From: Saccharum officinarum
Taxonomy: Eukaryota > Streptophyta > Magnoliopsida > Poales > Poaceae
Assembly (NCBI GenBank): GCA_020631735.1
Contig: CM036209.1
Span: 6,671,451 to 6,735,450 of the forward strand
DNA length: 64,000 bases
Reading direction: 5' to 3'
Shown: piece after piece, positions 31,555 to 44,225 of the stretch
How positions within the stretch are numbered: the stretch's first letter is position 1
Layout: each line of letters begins with the position of its first letter
Translations under genes and position numbers: made by a program
The notes under the pieces: generated by a model
The model's database searches: none
What the model was told of the DNA's origin: nothing
The model's input: the letters and a program-made list of their open reading frames with translations, nothing else

Positions 31555-34020
31555 TGAAGGGTCGAGATGGCGGACTAGAGGGGGGGTGAATAGTCCTTTC
31601 TAAAATTAATCGTGTCGGCAAACCGAAACAAATGCGGAATTAAAACTATCGGTCTAGCCAAGACTACACCCCTCTATCTAAGTTCACAAGCACCTCACAA
31701 AGATCCTAATTATGTAACTAAGGTGCTTTCCTTAGCAAGAGCTCTCCTAAACAATTCTAGAGCAAGGTCACACAAACCTATGCACTAGTACTTTAGCAAA
31801 GCCGGGGAGCTCCTACACAATTCTAGTAAGCAAAAGCACGAAGCCACCTATGCTCACTAGCAATGCTCAATAGCAAGGCAACTAATGCCAAACTAGAGAG
31901 CGCAAATTACTTAGCTACACAAACTAAGCAATATGACTAACAAGGTTACACAAACCAAATTAGCCACGCAACGGGAGCTACTTCTATGCTACAGAAACAA
32001 GAAGATAACTAGCAAACTACACAAGCAAACTAGTTACAAGAGCAACTACACAAGCACAAGTATATGAATGTAAATACAAACTTGTGAATCCAAAGCAAAC
32101 CATCGAGAAGATGTACACAATGTTGACACGATGGTTTTTCACCGAGGTTCACTTGGTTGCCACCAAGCTAGTCCCCGTTGTGGCGATACACCCACTTGAT
32201 GGATCACGAGCTAATTGACTATCAAGAGTCAAACCCTCAACGGGTGCCGCACATCCACTCTCAAGATGGGGATCCTCCAAGCCACGAGCTTTACTAGAGT
32301 TGCTCTTCGCGATCCCCGCGGGGTGAGCACAATCCCCCTCATAAATCCTCCTCCGGAGCCACGCACAATCTCCACGCGTGCTTCAACGGAGTCGCAAGCC
32401 ACCAAGCCGTCTAGGAGGTGGCAACCTCCAAGAGTAACAAGCACCACCGGCTTGCAACACGATCACCTAGTGCCACTCGATGCAATCCTCTCGATGCAAC
32501 GCACTAGAATCGCTCTCTCACTCGATCCGATGAACACTATCAAGCATGAGTGAGTTAGAGGGCTTCTAAGCACTACCACATAAGCCACCAAGGCCAAAGT
32601 GTGCTCAGCTGCCGGCCACAGCCGGCCAAGGCATCTATTTATAACCCCACGGTCAAATAGAGCCGTTACCCCTTCACTGGGCAGATTTCGGGATGACCGG
32701 ACGCGCTGGTCATAACTGACCGGACGCGCTCAGCCGCGTCCGATTCTCCAACGGTCACTGCACCAACAGTCAAACCCTATGACCGGACGCGCTTCTCATA
32801 ACGACCGGACGCGCCGGTCCCGATGACCGGACGCGCCTGTTGAACGACCGGACGCGCCGATCGCACTGACCCACGCGCCCGCGACGCAACGATCGGACGC
32901 GCTCCTTGCGATGACCGGACGCGACAGTGCCCGCGTCCGGTTAGAGTCCAGTAAGCTCCTTCAACGATCGGACGCGTCCGATCATGTGTGACCGGACGCG
33001 CCCCGCGTCCGATCGTCCTCTGCGAACCTCAGTTCCTTCTGGGCGCATGACCGGACGCGCCGGTCCCACGAGTGACCGGACGCGTTGGTTGCAAACCCTA
33101 GCACCCGCGCCTACGCTGTACTGACCGGACGCGTCCGGTCATACCATGACTGCGTCCGGTGCAGCGTCCGGTCACCTCTGTGACCTCCGTTCGCCTCCGT
33201 TTCTTTTCCAACTTCCGGCATAGTGGAAAATATGCTTTTCAACTCCTCGAAAACGCCTGAATCCCGCGCTCGCAAGCTCGGCGGGAGGGAGAGAGGAACC
33301 CAAACCCTCTCTACCGCTCAAACTCCAACGCCTTCACAAATGTGCCAACACCAACAAGTGAACACCACCTTGTGCACGTGTGTTAGCATTTTCACAAACA
33401 TTTTCTTCGAAGGAATTAGGCACTCAACTTGCCTCGCCACTCGATCCTAACACGTATGCATAGTTAGATCGCTCAAGTGGCACTAGATGACCGATATGCA
33501 AACAAGTTTGCCCCTCTTGATAGTACGGCCATCTATCCTAAACCCGGTCATAAACTTCTCTACACACCTATGACCGGTGAAATGAAAATGCCCTAGGTTA
33601 TACCTTTGCCTTGCGCATTCCACTCTATCTCCTCTGACGTTGATGCAACACATGCACCAACCATATCACAAATGATATGATCCACTTCATATGACCGTAT
33701 TGGTTCATCGATCTTGACCTCACTTGCTCTTCACCATTGCATCGGTCTATCGGCGCCAAGTCTTGCTCAAGCTTCACCGCCTCGCGGTCCATTGCTCCAA
33801 AGCCTCCGACTTGCCCTTCACACTTGCAACCGGTCCATCAAGCCAAGCCTCATCTTGATCTTCGCCACCTTGGTCACATGACTCCATGTCAAGTCTCATA
33901 TGCAATGAGCTCCTTCATGACACAATCATCTGTGGACTAATTCTCTGTGTATCTCACATAAACATAATTAGTCCACCTAATGTTGTCTCTCAATTACCAA
34001 AACCAAACAAGGACCTTTCA
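31555..34020 (-). repeat. 3' LTR (left) of the copia-like element
   Basis: 2466 bp. In plus orientation it runs TGAAGGGTCGAG ... GGACCTTTCA. It carries the GACCGGACGCG array at about 32694-33175 and has 14 bp (CACTGGGCAGATTT region, about 32676) that the other LTR lacks. Confidence 0.95.
32694..33175. repeat. GACCGGACGCG minisatellite-like array in the LTR
   Basis: More than a dozen degenerate copies of TGACCGGACGCG, in both orientations (also GCGTCCGGTCA and ACGCGTCCG), at irregular spacing of about 20-40 bp. It is very CpG-rich compared with the AT-rich rest of the LTR. Confidence 0.9.
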
Positions 34021-37000
34021 ATCTCCCCCTTTTTGGTAATTGATGACAACTCTACAAAGATATGGAAATTAAATTCTTTTGGACTTTATGCCGCTTATCC
34101 AACATTTAAGCTCTAAGTTAGGATTTGGATAAGCACCATAAAATCCGACTTGGTAGTGATAACTCTCCCTACATATGTGCTCAAATAGTTTGGTTTCAAG
34201 CTTGCACATATGTATAAATATGAAATTTGTGGAAGGGTTAGCACTACTAAATGGTGCTAAGGTGTATAGAATAAACCTTTATAGTTCGATACCATTTGAT
34301 AGCTCGATATCATTTGAAAATCACAAGTTTGCCATCATCCTTAGCATCATGAGTAGCTAGACATCAAAAATACTAGAAACCCCGTGAGATCAATATTATA
34401 AGCAAGGTTCTAGTTTTTTATGATAAACACAAGTCTAGCTATCATCCTATGCATGCTAGTTATCATATCATCATTCAAGTTCTATAACTAGCATATAACA
34501 CACAAGCATGCATATTAAATATAAAACTTATGCAATGCAAGCAAGCACATGAATATGCACATGTCAAATGCAACCAAACAATGTTCATGAGCTTGCTCCC
34601 CCTACTTGTGTGCTTCTTTTATCCAAGAATTTTGATCCTTCTTATTTCTTCAATGTTGCTCCCTCTTTGTCCATCTCCATGTCCAAACCCATTCCCAAAC
34701 CTCTCTCTCTTGGTGTATTGACATATCTTTGTTCCAACTTCTCCCCCTTTGTCATCAATTTCCATAAAGGGTGTACTTCTCATTGATGCAAAGGCTTGCA
34801 TTGGGGTAGATGGTTGAGACTTGAATATTGCGTTGTTGATGGACATCACCGCACATGTTGGAATGACATTACTTGTATGTTGCTCTTGAGATACCACTTA
34901 GGATCTTTGACCTTGATACCATTAGGTGGGGCTCCTCCCCCTATGTCATAGCATGGGTCATTCACTTGATAATCTTGAGCTCTTGTGTGTGAGGGAACTT
35001 TCTTCATTTGATGATTACTTAAAGTTGAGGATCACTTGTGGAACCACCGTCTTGTATAAATGATATCATGTGTAGAAATACCACGAATAAGTGTGTGATA
35101 CCAATTTGAAGAATCCTCTATCATGGAACCACTTGTAGGATTTGTCAATATGATCTTTTCTTGAACATTTTCTATCTTTATGAGTACCACTTGTAGGATA
35201 TCACTTGTAGATCATGATCTAGACACTACTGGTAAATACCAATTGAAGAAATACTTTGAGTCTAGATACCATTTGAAACACCCTAGATATCCATTTGCAT
35301 TGTTGTCTTGTGCTTGTACCCATATCATTGTCATGAGCTTCTAGTATGACTTGAACTAAGTTGATTTGCCTAAGATTCTAAGTCCGGTTTGATCCAATGA
35401 TAAGCTTCTTCACTCCTCATACTAAGGGTTATCTTGCCAATGTTGTACTTGTCACTTGTTAGCAATCCAAACTAGATCAAGTACTTGGGTTCACTAGCTC
35501 ATGAACAAATTCATACACATACCACTAGATTATTTAAATAATTCAAGCAATAGTGGTAGGCTATGAATTTAAACATTTCATTTGTTATGCATGATCCTAG
35601 TAAGCATGTACTATATGCACTAATCACATACTAGTAAGGGATGTAATGATCATGCACATTGCAATGATACCTTTGTTATGTTGGAGTAGAGGATAGTCAC
35701 ATAAATTCCAATTCATTACTCCAATAGCAATGTGAAGTCCAATTTATAAGCTTGGTGAAGACCAATTATTATAGAGAAATCCATTCTTCACCCATATGAA
35801 ATGAGAACCACTAATAATCAAGTGCATTATCTCTTATTGTGGTTGGCTTGCTTTTTCTCTTTGATCAATGCTTGCATCAGAGAAGTACTTATGATACCAA
35901 TTGTATAACTATGACTAGCTCTCTTTTGGCTGTTGCTTGCTTTTCTTGATCAACCCTATTGATTGCTTCAATTAAGCATCTCAAATATCCCTTGAATTCA
36001 TCACTTCCATGTTAGCCTTCCAAGCCGGTGCTCGGTTTACCCACCCATGGGCGGCAAGCCCCCTCAGCAGGGAGAAGTGACCTCTCTCCAAAGAACCATC
36101 CTTGACACTTACTTGAATTGCCTTTGATTGATTGATCTATGGACTTAACTTGATGAGTAACCTTGAATTATTCTTTAAGTCCTTTTCTTTCTACTAAATG
36201 ATCTCCAATCATTACTAGAACTTGAACCTCATCTTCATCTTGAGTTTGATCTTCATTTTCAAATTTGAGTACCAAATTTGTACACTAAGTACATTCCACA
36301 ATCAATGTCCTTGTACTCATTTCTTGTCATGCTTCTGGATCAATTCAAAACCAAACTTAGGTGCCTCAAACACTTATAAATATGTTTCCAACTTGAGGAC
36401 CTTTCACTTAAAGTGACTCTAGATCAATCCAATAATTGTCACTTTTCTGGCAGATTCTGTACCCTTCAAAGAATAATTCATATCTCCCAATGTACAGATC
36501 CAAATGCCATAAAATTTGGTGGAGATGTGATTCACTAAGTCATCTAGCAGCTGTAAAAATTTGAGATTCATTTGACATCTAAATTGCTACCAGATTTCAA
36601 ATCTTCTACCACTGCTACATGCTGAAAACTGCTGCACTATAGCTGACAAGATGTACCCTAAAGCTGAAGCATCTTTTATCCAATTCTCATGAAATTTGTA
36701 CAGCATCTTATAACATAGGTCGAGAGCATGCATACCAAGATTCATGCCAATCCAAGTAGATTTAATCATCCAAACTCAGACTTGATCACTGCTAGCTCAG
36801 ATTTTCAACTTTGGACAGATTTCAATACATTGAGCAATACTTCATCAAATATGAATCAAACTTGAAACTAACTTGTTTGAATACTTTCACAAGACATATA
36901 TCCATCCAATCCACTTACTAAATGTAATCTCATGAATTTATCCAACACAAATCAATCCAAACTTGATTACTAAGCATTTAATCCATTCAATCATCTCATA

Positions 37001-37321
37001 GCAAGCAACATTGCATATATATCCAATTCAATCAACTCATATGCACCCAAATGAAATGATCAACAAATGATATACCTTGGTTAGCTCATGATCATCCAAT
37101 AGCAAGCTTTCAACTTGAATATTTGCAAGCCATCAAATATATCCAATAAATCACCACAATTTTTAACATTGCACTTGTATGTTGTAGCACTTGAACTTCA
37201 CTTATTTTGACTTGGCATTGGGATTGGATATGCATTGAGCTTCATAACTTGACTCAATATATGATGAACAAAATGAAACCAATTGAATCAAGCCTCCAAT
37301 GCCGATGGTACCTATAAACAA
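34021..37321 (-). other. Non-coding 3' internal region of the copia-like element
   Basis: It starts next to the LTR with a polypurine tract (AAAAAGGGGGAGAT on the minus strand, 34021-34034). The rest is AT-rich with no frame of note on either strand. Between about 35040 and 35290 a phrase of the type TACCACTTGTAGGAT or TACCAATTGAAGAA recurs many times in degenerate form. No pol or env-like remnant was recognised. Confidence 0.7.
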
Positions 37322-39355
37322 TCATCCACTCTTTGATGGTACCCAAATAAGTTTGGGTCCTCTCAAGTTAGGTGCAACATACTTAGACAAAGCCTTAGTA
37401 TGGGTAGCGAGATGTTTTGCAATTCCAACCAATGAGGTACCATTGCCATTCTTTCTAAGCATGTTAGTATTATTAATTGAACTAGGCTTAGAATTATTAC
37501 CTAGGGGACATGAATGAGCCATGTGTCCCCTTTCCCGGCATGAATAGCATCTTCTCTTTGGTTGAGCCTTTTCTTCCTTGCTCATGTGATGCTCTTCATT
37601 GCCTTGCCTCTCATGAGTTGCTTGAGCATTCTTCTCAAGCTTGGTAGGACACCCCGAGGCAAAGTGTCCCATATCTTCACACTTGAAGCACTTGATGTGA
37701 GCTAAATTTCTTTTCTCAATTTGATTCTTGCTCATCATCTTGATATCTTGGATTTGCATTGGATGCCTTCCTCTTCCACCCCTTCTTGTTTTCTTCTTCT
37801 TCTTCATCAAGTCACCATCATCATCCTTGTGGTTGATCTTGACTTGAGATTGGGGTGTGGTTTCTTGCTCAACTTGTGGCTTTGGTTGAGACTCTTTTTG
37901 TTGCTTCACTAGTTTCTTGGTTGGGCACGTTGAGGTGAGATGACCCCAAGTGCGACACTTGAAGCACTTGACATGCTTGAGCCTCTCTTCTTCTTTCTTC
38001 AACTTGAGCTTTTCTTTATTAGGGCAATCAATTGCAAGATGTCCCATTTCATGGCATTTAAAGCACATAAAATGAGAGAGCTTCTCTTGTTCTTGCTTAT
38101 TCATCTCTCTTTCATATCTTCTCTTCCCCCATCTTTTGCCTTTGATATTGCTCTTGTTGAAGCCAATGCCGCTCATGTCACCGTAGCTTCTTTTGTTGTT
38201 CAACATGTGCTCAAAGGTGACTTTTGAGTTATAGCACCTATCTAACTTGTTGCTCAAATTCTTCACTTCATTTTTGAGCTCATTGTTCTCCTTCAAAAGG
38301 TTAGTCTCACAAGACATAGAAGTAGAACAAGCATATATATGTGAAGAACATGGCATATCTAATAAGTCATCACAAGAGGTGGATACATGCTTTCTCCCTA
38401 CATCACATGGGTTAGTCACATTTTGCAATTGATCATTTGATCCATGTGATGAGCTCTCATTAATTTTAATTTTCTTTAATAACATCTTAAAGAGAGAAGC
38501 ATGTTCTTGTACCAAAATATCATGAGCAACACTAAGTTCCTCAAGAGCTAATTTTAGCTCCTCATGTGAACAAGTAGTAACATAAAGTAGATGCTTTTGT
38601 TGTTCACATGTGGTTTTTAGAAATGAGTTTTCATTTTCCAATTTCATGGTTTTAGCTTTCTCATTTTCTAAAGACATGTTCATGCTAGCAAGTCTACTAA
38701 CAAGCTCATCATATGAATCAACATGATCAATCACATTATCATTTGATACCTTTGTGTCACCTAGTGACATGAAGCAATGTGATGTAGTGGATGGGCTTGT
38801 AGTAGCATCATCAAGGCCCGAGCATGAACCAACATTGTCACCATCAAGTGTGCTTGGGGTAGAAACATCACTTGCAACACTTGATGCATCATCACCATTC
38901 TTGTCAAGTGAACTTGTGGTAGATCGATCATCATCATCACTTGACCATGAGGTGGAGCAATCCTCCACAACCATCGTGTTGTGGTCATGATCAACATCAT
39001 CATGTGCAACCTCCTTGGGCTTGACATCATCGTCATCATCGGTGATAGCTCCATAATTTTCATTGAGATAGGCCCATATCTCATGAGCGGATTTGAGGTC
39101 CATGATCTTACCAAAGATGCTATCATCCAAAGATCTATACATGATGTTAGTAGCTTGGATGTCAAGATCTAGGCATTTCTCTTGTGCTTGAGTTAGATTA
39201 TCTTCATCCAACACATGAGAAAAGCCTACATCTACCATCCACCACATTTGAGGGCAAATAAACTTAAAATTGCATATCATCCAATTTTTCCATCATGCAA
39301 AGTGTGTGCCATCAAACATGTGAGGACAATCAACATCTAGTCCATATTCTGCCAT
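37322..39355 (-). pseudogene. gag: Copia-type Gag with four CCHC zinc knuckles (one in-frame stop)
   Basis: From an ATG at 39355-39353 the frame runs 20 codons to a TGA at 39295-39293 and then stays open for more than 650 codons to 37322. The N-terminal part resembles UBN2-type copia Gag (LDDSIFGKIMDLKSAHEIWA). A Ser/Asp-rich region and a coiled coil follow, then four CX2CX4HX4C knuckles: CFKCHEMGHLAIDC, CFKCRTWGHLTSTC, CFKCEDMGHFASGC and CYSCRERGHMAHSC. Apart from the early stop it is intact, unusual for an element with no pol. An internal Met at 39280 could restart translation, but much of the N-terminal motif would be lost. Confidence 0.85.
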
Positions 39356-39392
39356 CCTCTCGGGTCGGTGAAGACCACAAATGAGAGATCGT

Positions 39393-39406
39393 GCTCCGAT
39401 ACCAAT
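39393..39406 (-). promoter_or_regulatory. Primer-binding site of the copia-like element
   Basis: On the minus strand TTGGTATCGGAGC follows the 5' LTR directly. It matches the initiator tRNA-Met complement with one change. Confidence 0.8.
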
Positions 39407-41858
39407 TGAAGGGTCGAGATGGCGGACTAGAGGGGGGGTGAATAGTCCTTTCTAAAATTAATCGTGTCGGCAAACCGAAACAAATGCGGAATTAAAACTA
39501 TCGGTCTAGCCAAGACTACACCCCTCTATCTAAGTTCACAAGCACCTCACAAAGATCCTAATTATGTAACTAAGGTGCTTTCCTTAGCAAGAGCTCTCCT
39601 AAACAATTCTAGAGCAAGGTCACACAAACCTATGCACTAGTACTTTAGCAAAGCCGGGGAGCTCCTACACAATTCTAGTAAGCAAAAGCACGAAGCCACC
39701 TATGCTCACTAGCAATGCTCAATAGCAAGGCAACTAATGCCAAACTAGAGAGCGCAAATTACTTAGCTACACAAACTAAGCAATATGACTAACAAGGTTA
39801 CACAAACCAAATTAGCCACGCAACGAGAGCTACTTCTATGCTACACAAGCAAGAAGATAACTAGCAAACTACACAAGCAAACTAGTTACAAGAGCAACTA
39901 CACAAGCACAAGTATATGAATGTAAATACAAACTTGTGAATCGAAAGCAAACCACCGAGAAGATGTACACAATGTTGACACGACGGTTTTTCACCGAGGT
40001 TCACTTGGTTGCCACCAAGCTAGTCCCCGTTGTGGCGATACACCCACTTGATGGATCACGAGCTAATTGACTATCAAGAGTCAAACCCTCAGTGGGTGCC
40101 GCACATCCACTCTCAAGATGGGGATCCTCCAAGCCACGAGCTTTACTAGAGTTGCTCTTCGCGATCCCCGTGGGGTGAGCACAATCCCCCTCACAAATCC
40201 TCCTCTGGAGCCACGCACAATCTCCACGCGTGCTTCAACGGAGTCGCAAGCCACCAAGCCGTCTAGGAGGTGGCAACCTCCAAGAGTAACAAGCACCACC
40301 GGCTTGCAACACGATCACCTAGTGCCACTCGATGCAATCCTCTCGATGCAACGCACTAGAATCGCTCTCTCACTCGATCCGATGAACACTATCAAGCATG
40401 AGTGAGTTAGAGGGCTTCTAAGCACTACCACATAAGCCACCAAGGCCAAAGTGTGCTCAGCTGCCGGCCACAGCCGGCCAAGGCATCTATTTATAACCCC
40501 ACGGTCAAATAGAGCCGTTACCCCTTCGGGATGACCGGACGCGCTGGTCATAACTGACCGGACGCGCTCAGCCGCGTCCGATTCTCCAACGGTCACTGCG
40601 CCAACAGTCAAACCCTATGACCGGACGCGCTTCTCATAACGACTGGACGCGCCGGTCCCGATGACCGGACGCGCCTGTTGAACGACCGGACGCGCCGATC
40701 GCACTGACCCACGCGCCCACGACGCAACGATCGAACGCGCTCCTTGCGATGACCGGACGCGACAGTGCCCGCGTCCGGTTAGAGTCCAGTAAGCTCCTTC
40801 AACGATCGGACGCGTCCGATCATGTGTGACCGGACGCGCCCCGCGTCCGATCGTCCTCTGCGAACCTTAGTTCCTTCTGGGCGCATGACCGGACGCGCCG
40901 GTCCCACGAGTGACCGGACGCGTCGGTTGCAAACCCTAGCACCCGCGCCTGCGCTGTACTGACCGGACGCGTCCGGTCATACCATGACCGCGTCCGGTGC
41001 AGCGTCCGGTCACCTCTGTGACCTCCGTTCGCCTCCGTTTCTTTTCCAACTTCCGGCATAGTGGAAAATAGGCTTTTCAACTCCTCGAAAACGCCTGAAT
41101 CCCGCGCTCGCAAGCTCGGCGGGAGGGAGAGAGGAACCCAAACCCTCTCTACCGCTCAAACTCCAACGCCTTCACAAATGTGCCAACACCAACAAGTGAA
41201 CACCACCTTGTGCACGTGTGTTAGCATTTTCACAAACATTTTCTTCGAAGGAATTAGGCACTCAACTTGCCTCGCCACTCGATCCTAACACGTATGCATA
41301 GTTAGATCGCTCAAGTGGCACTAGATGACCGATATGCAAACAAGTTTGCCCCTCTTGATAGTACGGCCATCTATCCTAAACCCGGTCATAAACTTCTCTA
41401 CACACCTATGACCGGTGAAATGGAAATGCCCTAGGTTATACCTTTGCCTTGCGCATTCCACTCTATCTCCTCTGACGTTGATGCAACACATGCACCAACC
41501 ATATCACAAATGATATGATCCACTTCATATGACCGTATTGGTTCATCGATCTTGACCTCACTTGCTCTTCACCATTGCATCGGTCTATCGGCGCCAAGTC
41601 TTGCTCAAGCTTCACCGCCTCGCGGTCCATTGCTCCAAAGCCTCCGACTTGCCCTTCACACTTGCAACCGGTCCATCAAGCCAAGCCTCATCTTGATCTT
41701 CGCCACCTTGGTCACATGACTCCATGTCAAGTCTCATATGCAATGAGCTCCTTCATGACACAATCATCTATGGACTAATTCTCTGTGTATCTCACATAAA
41801 CACAATTAGTCCACCTAAGGTTGTCACTCAATTGCCAAAACCAAACAAGGACCTTTCA
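39407..41858 (-). repeat. 5' LTR (right) of the copia-like element
   Basis: 2452 bp, colinear with 31555-34020 and carrying the same GACCGGACGCG array (about 40529-41010). Confidence 0.95.
40529..41010. repeat. GACCGGACGCG array, second LTR copy
   Basis: Same array as at 32694-33175 with a few point changes, including lost CpGs (GACTGGACGCG, GATCGAACGCG) that look like deamination. Confidence 0.9.
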
Positions 41859-41863
41859 AGGAC

Positions 41864-41920
41864 CTATCAAGCAAAATAGAAGACATAGTTCTCCCCCAGA
41901 GGGGTTATCTTAGTTTGTGA
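41864..41920 (+). pseudogene. Antisense extra ORF of the Tat element, last codons
   Basis: Directly after the AGGAC duplication the interrupted frame resumes with LSSKIEDIVLPQRGYLSL and a TGA at 41918-41920. This is the family's usual C-terminus and it continues the codon phase of 31554, showing that the copia-like element inserted inside this exon. Confidence 0.8.
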
Positions 41921-42399
41921 TCATGGATTTGGGCCGTAGTTGCCTAAAAACTTTGTAAAGAATAGGTAGTTTCTTTTGTCATAGTTTGGTCGAGCAAACT
42001 CTTATCGTTTAAATGGTTGCCTTAGTCAAATTAAGACTTTTAGCGTTTTCATGGGAAAGTTGATACGTTTCGACCCCTTTTTGTTGTTAAGATTGCAACG
42101 CTCGTGGTGGGCAAGAAAACTCTGATTACACGGGTGAGCTAGATCACCGTAGCCATGGGGGCATAGGCTTTCTACGGTCTTCCAAGACCTTTTGCTTTTT
42201 GTTCTTATCGTCAAGAGAGGGGTCGGGTGCCCCGAGTGAGGTCCAACCAGGGGTCAGATGTCACTGGAAACTGAGCGAGATTGTCAAGGAAAAATCCTTA
42301 TATTTCAGAAACATTGTTTTACATGGATATGCCAGTAACCTGGAAAGAATTAAGGGTAAAAGCAACGTAGTTGTTCAATATTCCAGGCGTTGGTGAAGA
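41921..42399 (-). other. Non-coding region of the Tat element between antisense ORF and pol
   Basis: Contains GAGAGGGGTCGGGTGCCCCG and similar phrases; no ORF. Confidence 0.5.
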
Positions 42400-44225
42400 C
42401 TTTGCTGTCAGCGGTCTTGAGCTTGTAGGTGCTCGGCTTGAGGACCTCGACGACGATGTATGGATCCTCCCATGGCGGAGTTAGCTTGTGACGACCCTTG
42501 TTGCTCTGGACAAGGCAGAGCACCAAGTCACCGACGTCGAAGGCTCATCCCTTAACCCGATGGCTGTGGTACCGGCGCAACGCTTGCTAACACTTGGCAG
42601 AGTGGAGGAGGGCGACATCGCTGGCCTCATCAAGCTGATCCAAGGCATCTTCGAGGAACTCCCTAGCTCTAGCTCCTTGTACACCATGACCCTTGGCTCT
42701 CCATAATAGATATCAGTCGAGAGTATCGCCTCGGCGTCGTAGATCATGAAGAAAGGCGTGCTACCAGTTGCCCGTCTGGGGGTTGTCCTTAGGCTCCACA
42801 ACACCGCGGGAAGCTATGCGACCCATCGCCCACCAAACTTGTTGAGCTTATTGAAGATCCTGGGCTTGATCCCTTGCAAGATCATGCCATTCACGCACTC
42901 AACCGGCCCGTTCATGCAGGGGTGAGCTACGGTGGCCCAGTCAACACGGATGTGGTATTCGTCGCAGAACGTAAGGAATTTCTTCCCTGTGAATTGTGTG
43001 CCATTGTCGGTGATGATGGAGTTCGAAACCCCAAACCGATATATAATGTCGCAGAAGAAGAGCACGACTTGTTTGGATTTGATCTTGGTGATCGGCCACG
43101 ATTCTATCCATTTGGAGAACTTGTCAACGGCGACAAGTAAATGCATGTAGCCCCCGGGCGCCTTCTTGAGGGGCCCGACCAGATCAAGCCCCCAGGCCGC
43201 GATCGGCCACGTGATGGGGATCATCTGGAATGCTTGGGTTGGCAAATGGGTTTGTCGAGCGTAGTGCTAGCCCCCTTCACAAGTGCGCACTATGTTCATG
43301 GTGTCGGCCATGGTGGTTGGCTAGTAGAAGCCTTGCCGGAACACGTTTTCGACGAGAGTTCTTGGCGCAGCGTGGTGTCCGTAGGTCCCGCTGTGGATAT
43401 CCTTCAGCAGCCGCCTCCCTTGTTCGGTGGGGATACAGCGCTGTAGGACCTTGGTGTGACTCTTCTTGTAAAGTCCTCCCTTGATGATGATGAAAGACTT
43501 AGCGTGGCGCGCAAGCCATCGGGCCTCTGTCTTATTCGTCGGGAGCACCTCACGGATGAGGGAATCAAGGTAAGGGATCCTCCAGTCGGGCAAGGGGTCA
43601 GCCCCTGCTGCCAGGTCCTCGTCGGACTCGCCCACTGGATCTTCGTCGATCTCCATGACCTCAGGGTCGGATAGCGATGATGGGGGGCCAGCCCGTGAGC
43701 CTAGGGCGGAGGGGTCGGAAGGAGCCGACGGTCACCCAGCCCTCGAGCCCGAGGCGGACGGCTTGTCACCAACCAACCCCGACTCTTCGTAGCGGACCGA
43801 GGGCTTATGCTGATCGCTGGCGAAGACGCCAATCGGGACCGGCTCTCAGCTGGACGCCATCTTTGCCAGCTCGTCAGCTGCCTCATTGAGCCGTCAGGGG
43901 ATGTGGTTGAGCTCGAGGCCGTCGAACTTGTCCTCCAGTTTACGGACCTCTTGGCAGTACGCAACCATCTTGGGGTTGTAGCAGTTTGACTTCTTCATGA
44001 CTTTGGTCGGTGACAAGCTACGAGTCGCCCCTGATGTCAAGCCGTCGGATCCCCAGCTCGATGGCGATACGCAATCCGTTGATGAGCGCCTCATACTCGG
44101 CCATATTGTTAGAGGCCAGGAAATAAAGGCAAACCATGTACTTATGTACTTCATGCGCACTCCTTGGGGGCAAACAAATATCAATCCCACACCAACTCCT
44201 TTCTTCATTACCGACCCGTCAAAGA
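42400..44225 (-). pseudogene. Tat-lineage pol remnant: RNase H, integrase
   Basis: On the minus strand from the right: an RNase H domain with FDGSVMKKG (about 44215-43900); a linker and integrase zinc-finger region with LYKKSHTKVLQRC and HSGTYGHH (43656-43321); the integrase core with WGLDLVGPL and SIITDNGTQFTGKKF (43245-42814); and the integrase C-terminus with LRTTPRRATGSTPFFMIYDAEAI (42804-42481, residues given in part). Frames are broken between and within these blocks. RT and everything 5' of it are missing. Confidence 0.8.

Larger units (their letters stand above)
31555..41858 (-). mobile_element. Non-autonomous Ty1/copia-like (SIRE-type) LTR retrotransposon, gag only
   Basis: 10.3 kb flanked by the 5-bp duplication AGGAC (31550-31554 and 41859-41863). 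In minus orientation the 5' LTR is at the right. PBS, a long gag with four zinc knuckles, 3.3 kb without coding capacity and a polypurine tract follow. Protease, integrase and RT are absent, so it would need proteins from a relative. The UBN2-like gag and the LTR sequence suggest the SIRE/Maximus branch of copia (inference). LTRs differ by about 1% by eye plus one 14-bp indel. Confidence 0.88.
29300..44225 (-). mobile_element. Old Tat-lineage Ty3/gypsy element, fragment, split by a copia-like insertion
   Basis: Read on the minus strand, RNase H, integrase zinc finger, integrase core and integrase C-terminus lie in order from 44225 to 42400. A non-coding stretch follows, and then an ORF in the opposite direction (plus strand, 29330-41920). 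Integrase followed by an antisense extra ORF is known from Tat-lineage plant elements such as Grande and Retand. Gag, protease and RT are gone on the right, where the sequence joins an NLR scrap, and no LTR was recognised on the left. The 31555-41858 element is nested in it. Confidence 0.7.

Noticed and set aside
32694..33175. CRISPR-like repeat array
   Set aside because: Repeats are only about 11 bp, occur in both orientations with irregular spacing, and lie in a plant LTR.
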